64,000 nucleotides of DNA from Oegoconia quadripuncta (Eukaryota; Arthropoda; Insecta; Lepidoptera; Autostichidae): positions 8,898,815 through 8,962,814 of the forward strand of contig OX438742.1 of the NCBI GenBank assembly GCA_949316235.1, read 5' to 3'. Below the pieces are notes generated by a model that was not told the DNA's origin, searched no databases, and saw only the letters and a program-made list of their open reading frames with translations. Below are positions 60,967-64,000 of this stretch, in pieces (the first letter of the stretch is position 1; every line of letters begins with the position of its first letter). The position numbers and the translations under genes were made by a program.

Positions 60967-61020
60967 AGTTTATTTTTATTTCCAAAAATGATGTTCCGTT
61001 TTTGGAAATAAAAGTAAACT
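60967..61020. repeat. 22-bp-arm hairpin
   Basis: AGTTTATTTTTATTTCCAAAA (60967-60987) pairs with the complementary 60999-61020 arm, with one mismatch and an 11-bp loop. Confidence 0.8.
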
Positions 61021-61400
61021 GCCTATGCCCATAACTTCTATTTTACTTACCTAAAAGGCACAATTTTTTTTTCTTACAGAAAAAAACTTTTCCGGTATAT
61101 TATTTATTTATTTATTTATTTAGGATCACAAACAGTTGTTACACTAGTACATAGTCCATTTAACAATTAATGTAGCTGGTATTAAATTTAAATGTACAAC
61201 CTTTAGCCTTTATATAGCCCATATACCGGAAAAGTTTTTATACAAACGCGACCGTCAAATAACACAATTAATGCTTTATACGATGATGATTCTGAAAAAA
61301 GAAATTAAACTACGTATACCAATTAATACCTTCTATTTATTTATTTACCTTACTATGCCATATTTTTTTCATTTCGGTTAAAAACTCAACCGGTATTAAA
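61020..61400. mobile_element. Two partial copies of the 52740-53110 MITE family around an inserted segment
   Basis: A right-terminus-like piece (ATAACTTCTATTTTACTTAC, TTCTTACAGAAAAAAACTTT, TCCGGTAT) at 61020-61098, an unrelated segment starting with (TTTA)n at about 61100-61222, then a copy from CCATATACCGGAAAAG through CACAATTAATGCTTTATACG to TCGGTTAAAAACTCAACCGG. Confidence 0.65.
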
Positions 61401-61899
61401 TAAATCCGTTTTATTCGTAGTGCAAGGACGTAAAATAATAATTGTGTATTTGTAAATAGATGTTATTTGTAAATATTGCACAATGGGCCTGACATGGGAA
61501 CCTTTTTTGGAGAGCACAGAGCAGATGCTGCGGATAGATGACGCTGAACTTAACCGCAAAGAGAACGAGATTTTCTGCCACACAAAGGGGGGACTGTGGG
61601 GTCAAAAGGAAGAGGTGTTTGAGGGGTTGATTTGTAGGGCACCGGCGCAAGCTTTGAATTTTATTTTGAGCTGATTAAAGTTTAATATAACCCTAAGCAA
61701 ATGAATATTATCACAGATAAAATACACGATGCATTATCACGTTCAAAAAAATCCTCGCATTAAATCATACTGACGACTTTTTAGAATTAACTGATTTTTA
61801 ACTCGTGACTCTGAGTCTGGATCTCAGAAAGTCCGGATTTATATTTATTGACATCCACCACAAGCTTGCCGGATTATAGATTTTACTTTAATTAACATA

Positions 61900-61975
61900 A
61901 TAAATGTGAGAGGCCTTTGTCCAGCAGGGGACATCTGATATGATGGTGATGATGATGAACATAATGAATACAGAA
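61900..61975 (+). mobile_element. RTE-like LINE 3' tail
   Basis: GAGAGGCCTTTGTCCAGCAG, GGGACATCTGATATGATGG then a GATGATGATG run, the characteristic end of lepidopteran RTE elements. Confidence 0.75.
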
Positions 61976-62183
61976 ATATGACTTCTTACAAAATTCCACA
62001 ACAAATAGACGGCCTGATGGAAAAGATTGTACCCATATATATTAATTTTATTAGCTCTAGTTATACTGGTAACCTAATACGCTTTTGATTTTGACTAGTC
62101 GAATTTTCCCAAATATTTTGTTTATATTTAAATACACTTCGTACAATGAATAATTCCATGGATTTATGCAGTGCTATTTCTAA

Positions 62184-62211
62184 AACGTTACTATAACGTT
62201 ATAGTAACGTT
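62184..62211. repeat. Perfect 28-bp palindrome
   Basis: Centred on the dinucleotide CG at 62197-62198; each half carries an AACGTTACTATAAC-type arm, so AACGTT occurs three times. About 365 bp upstream of the DIP2 ATG. Confidence 0.9.
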
Positions 62212-62399
62212 AAGGTATGATGTGGGTAGATATGTTCGGTCTATGCAAGACTTCGTTAAGTATTTTTCGATTAAAGTATTATTGTATAGCTCCGAATTGT
62301 TTAATAATAACACAGAACAAGTCTATTCACTGAATCTTGCATAAACATGGACTACATACTTTAATACTTTAAGCAAATGAAAACAAACTCATTGCAAAA

Positions 62400-62575
62400 A
62401 TTAAAAAAAAAAACAACGGCCGCGCCCTCTCGTGACAGAACGCTGACATCATTTAGTTCCGAGTCGGGAGTCGACAGAAATTATTCAAAATTCAAGATGG
62501 CCATGTGTCACGATGGTCTCCTGAAGTGTCGTCGTTAACTTTTATTGTTTTGTGTGAAAATTGTGTTTTTTCACG
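62400..62575 (+). promoter_or_regulatory. DIP2 5' leader / likely promoter-proximal region
   Basis: The 170 bp before the DIP2 ATG is locally GC-richer than its flanks and holds an AAGATGGCCAT element (62494-62504) resembling the Pho/YY1-type motif often seen close to starts of housekeeping genes. No TATA box is evident. The transcription start is not determinable from sequence alone. Confidence 0.4.
62497..62538 (+). other. Upstream ORF in the DIP2 leader
   Basis: A 13-codon reading frame (MAMCHDGLLKCRR then TAA) ends 37 nt before the DIP2 ATG. A second, three-codon ORF (ATG at 62513, stop TGA ending 62524) is nested in another frame. If transcription begins upstream of 62497 these could reduce DIP2 translation; if it begins within the AAGATGG motif they would be skipped. 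Confidence 0.4.
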
Positions 62576-62660
62576 ATGGCTGACTTAAGTGTTGATATAT
62601 TAAAGTTGCCGGACGAGATAAGAGATAAATTGGCGGAGTTAGACCTGGAGTTATCTGAAG
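62576..62660 (+). CDS. DIP2: DIP2 (disco-interacting protein 2), first coding exon
   Basis: 85 nt encoding MADLSVDILKLPDEIRDKLA then ELDLELSE plus one base of a following Gly codon. The exon stops at a perfect donor (GAAG then GTAAGT at 62661). The LP(D/E)E(I/V)R..LAEL(D/E)LELSEG pattern is the start of the DMAP1-binding domain that opens DIP2 proteins; in the family this is followed by two adenylate-forming (acyl-CoA-ligase-like) domains, all outside this window. DIP2 proteins act in lipid (diacylglycerol/acyl) metabolism and, in flies, in neuronal morphogenesis. It starts 3.2 kb from the Mbs ATG and is transcribed away from it. The phase-1 exit matches a Gly at the junction. Confidence 0.9.
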
Positions 62661-63109
62661 GTAAGTGTACACTAAATTGCTTGCTATAACACCTAGATCG
62701 ATAACTTGTTAATTTAGATTATTTTGTTAGAATTAGCCCGCTCCAGGAAGTTTGTCAAAACTTTTTCATATTTTTCTGCGCATTTTTTTTTTATTTTATA
62801 TTATTTAGAACAGTTTTTCGAGTTCGTAATCTTTGACAGCTGATGTTGGGTAAATAGAAGTTTGTAGTTTTGCCGGAGTTCGTACGACGCGCGGAGTAGC
62901 TAGTTCGACGCTTAGAGTAGTTGTGATAATGATATCGAGGCTAGGTGCTCACGCTCGACTAGGTACGTTGTCACACATCGTCTGTTAAGGAATGCAATGA
63001 TCTGCATCTTGCAGTTAAATGTAAAAAAGCAGAAGGAAGGAAACTAAACAAGCGTTGTCTGTCTCTTTATTGTATTCCGAAAGAGTTAACTCGTCTAAAA
63101 CTTTATAAA

Positions 63110-63150
63110 GTTGATGTCAAGTGCTAACCCGTTGTGCATAAAAAAAAAGA
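63110..63150 (+). mobile_element. SINE family B, 3' tail fragment
   Basis: GTCAAGTGCTAACCCGTTGT followed by GCATAAAAAAAAA: only the last 40 bp of the family, in DIP2 intron 1. Confidence 0.7.
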
Positions 63151-63694
63151 TAAAAAAAGTTAGGTATATATAACTTTATTCATTTCCCGCTATTGGTGAA
63201 TAAATAAGCCACTGATAAAACGAGATACAACCCTGTGGAAACTTTGATTGTATCCTTTGTGTGAGCCTGCCTTACTCTGAGCTCCAATTTATTCTAATCA
63301 GAGCGTTTCTATGGGCAGGCAGGATGTGTGAGACGCACCAATAAGATCATTGTACCTCTTTCCTTTCACAAGGTCCACTGACGCTATTGTATGGTTCAAT
63401 TTAGCACTAAACTGACCAATCATCTAATAAAAACTGGAGATATTGATTTTATTGCAGTATTATTTATTACTCTAACGTTTGGTCCTATTAATTATTTATA
63501 GTTTTTCTTTGTCTTAATTGAAATCCTCGAATAATAAAGGATAATAAATGGCTAGTTTAAATCCTCTTTTTGAAACATTAGAAATATTTAGGTGTAAATG
63601 CTTAATTAGCAAACACTAATATTGTGATAGTACCTATCTAAATGAGTCAGATGTCAATGAAAAACGTAAAAGTGCAGATTAATAGTTTTCAGTC

Positions 63695-64000
63695 CAGTAC
63701 AGTCGCAGTCAGTAATCGATTTCGATTAGCGAAGTTAAGCAATGTCTGGCGCGTTCAGTCCTTGCAAGGGTGAACACTAGTGGCATTTTAATACGAATAT
63801 TTCCGAGCTTCGATAGGCACGTTAAATAGTCGATCCCGTTTGTTTTCAATTGAAGGCAGTCATTAAACCAAGTCCGTGGCCTACATGGGCAGTTTAAAAC
63901 ACTGACTGTCAGGTGGCCACTAGGCTGACACATCCACCAATCTGAACTGGACGCGCGCAGTGTGGTATTTCCTCCTCTCCTAGTGAGAGAAAGCTGTGCC
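63695..64000 (+). mobile_element. 5S-rRNA-like SINE, copy cut by the right window edge
   Basis: Same order as at 18080-18363: GCGAAGTTAAGCAATG, GGCGCG-TCAGTCCTTG, then TTTTCAATTGAAGGCAGTC, a CACTGACTGTCAGGTGGCC block and the CTCCTAGTGAGAGAAAGC region, running to the last base. Lies in DIP2 intron 1. Confidence 0.75.

Larger units (their letters stand above)
59376..62575. other. Divergent intergenic region between Mbs and DIP2
   Basis: Contains the Mbs 5' leader (59376 upward) and presumed promoter, a tRNA-type SINE (60480-60775), the TIR-like elements at 60967-61400, an RTE-like LINE tail (61905-61975) and a perfect palindrome (62184-62211). A moderately GC-rich, repeat-poor stretch at about 59690-59830 is the best candidate for a distal Mbs promoter, but I see no decisive motif. 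A spliced 5' UTR for Mbs cannot be excluded. Confidence 0.5.
62661..64000 (+). other. DIP2 intron 1, truncated by the window edge
   Basis: Starts with GTAAGT. Contains a fragment of SINE family B tail (63110-63150) and, at the right edge, a long copy of the 5S-like SINE (63695-64000). Otherwise AT-rich with no coding signal. Confidence 0.8.

Noticed and set aside
1..64000. CRISPR arrays, operons, Shine-Dalgarno sites, prophage or integrated virus
   Set aside because: No regularly spaced direct repeats, no prokaryotic gene organisation, and no retroviral or DNA-virus gene block seen; the window is nuclear DNA with spliced genes and transposon debris.

Overview
This is a eukaryotic, AT-rich, repeat-laden nuclear window, most probably from a lepidopteran (moth or butterfly). 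I infer this from two insect genes with spliceosomal introns, from dispersed repeats I recognise as common in lepidopteran genomes (tRNA-type SINEs, RTE-like LINE tails ending in GATGAT runs, Helitron-like pieces), and from the absence of any bacterial or viral gene organisation. I cannot name the species.

About nine tenths of the window is the 5' half of one minus-strand gene, Mbs (MYPT/PPP1R12), the myosin-phosphatase targeting subunit. I assembled nine coding exons by hand from protein similarity, splice sites and reading phase: 59375-59133, 14286-14156, 9871-9753, 8749-8601, 7356-7201, 6827-6644, 5831-5655, 3943-3862 and 1378-1226. They join in one uninterrupted frame of 464 codons plus 2 nt. 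The frame carries the MyPhoNE motif, the RVxF-type PP1 docking motif, the ankyrin array, and three conserved post-ankyrin blocks. The rest of the gene lies off the left edge. Exons 2-9 are clustered within 13 kb, while exon 1 is isolated by an intron of 44,846 bp.

On the plus strand, 3.2 kb beyond the Mbs start codon and divergently oriented, lies the first coding exon of DIP2 (62576-62660). It encodes the start of the DMAP1-binding domain and ends at a perfect donor; the rest is off the right edge. The two genes are therefore head to head.

The large Mbs intron and the intergenic interval are packed with mobile-element debris: 5S-rRNA-like SINE copies, three tRNA-type SINE families, CR1/Jockey-like and RTE-like LINE 3' ends, Helitron-like pieces (one with a nested insertion), several inverted-repeat MITE-like elements, perfect palindromes, a 265 bp CA/CACACG microsatellite and a local 100-bp duplication. 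I found no convincing additional protein gene. The most notable signals are a GC-AG intron in the Mbs ankyrin region, a competing out-of-frame donor at Mbs exon 7, the 5S-like SINE family with an RTE-like tail, a poly(A)-type retroposed insertion with a 14-bp target-site duplication, and a pre-miRNA-sized hairpin.
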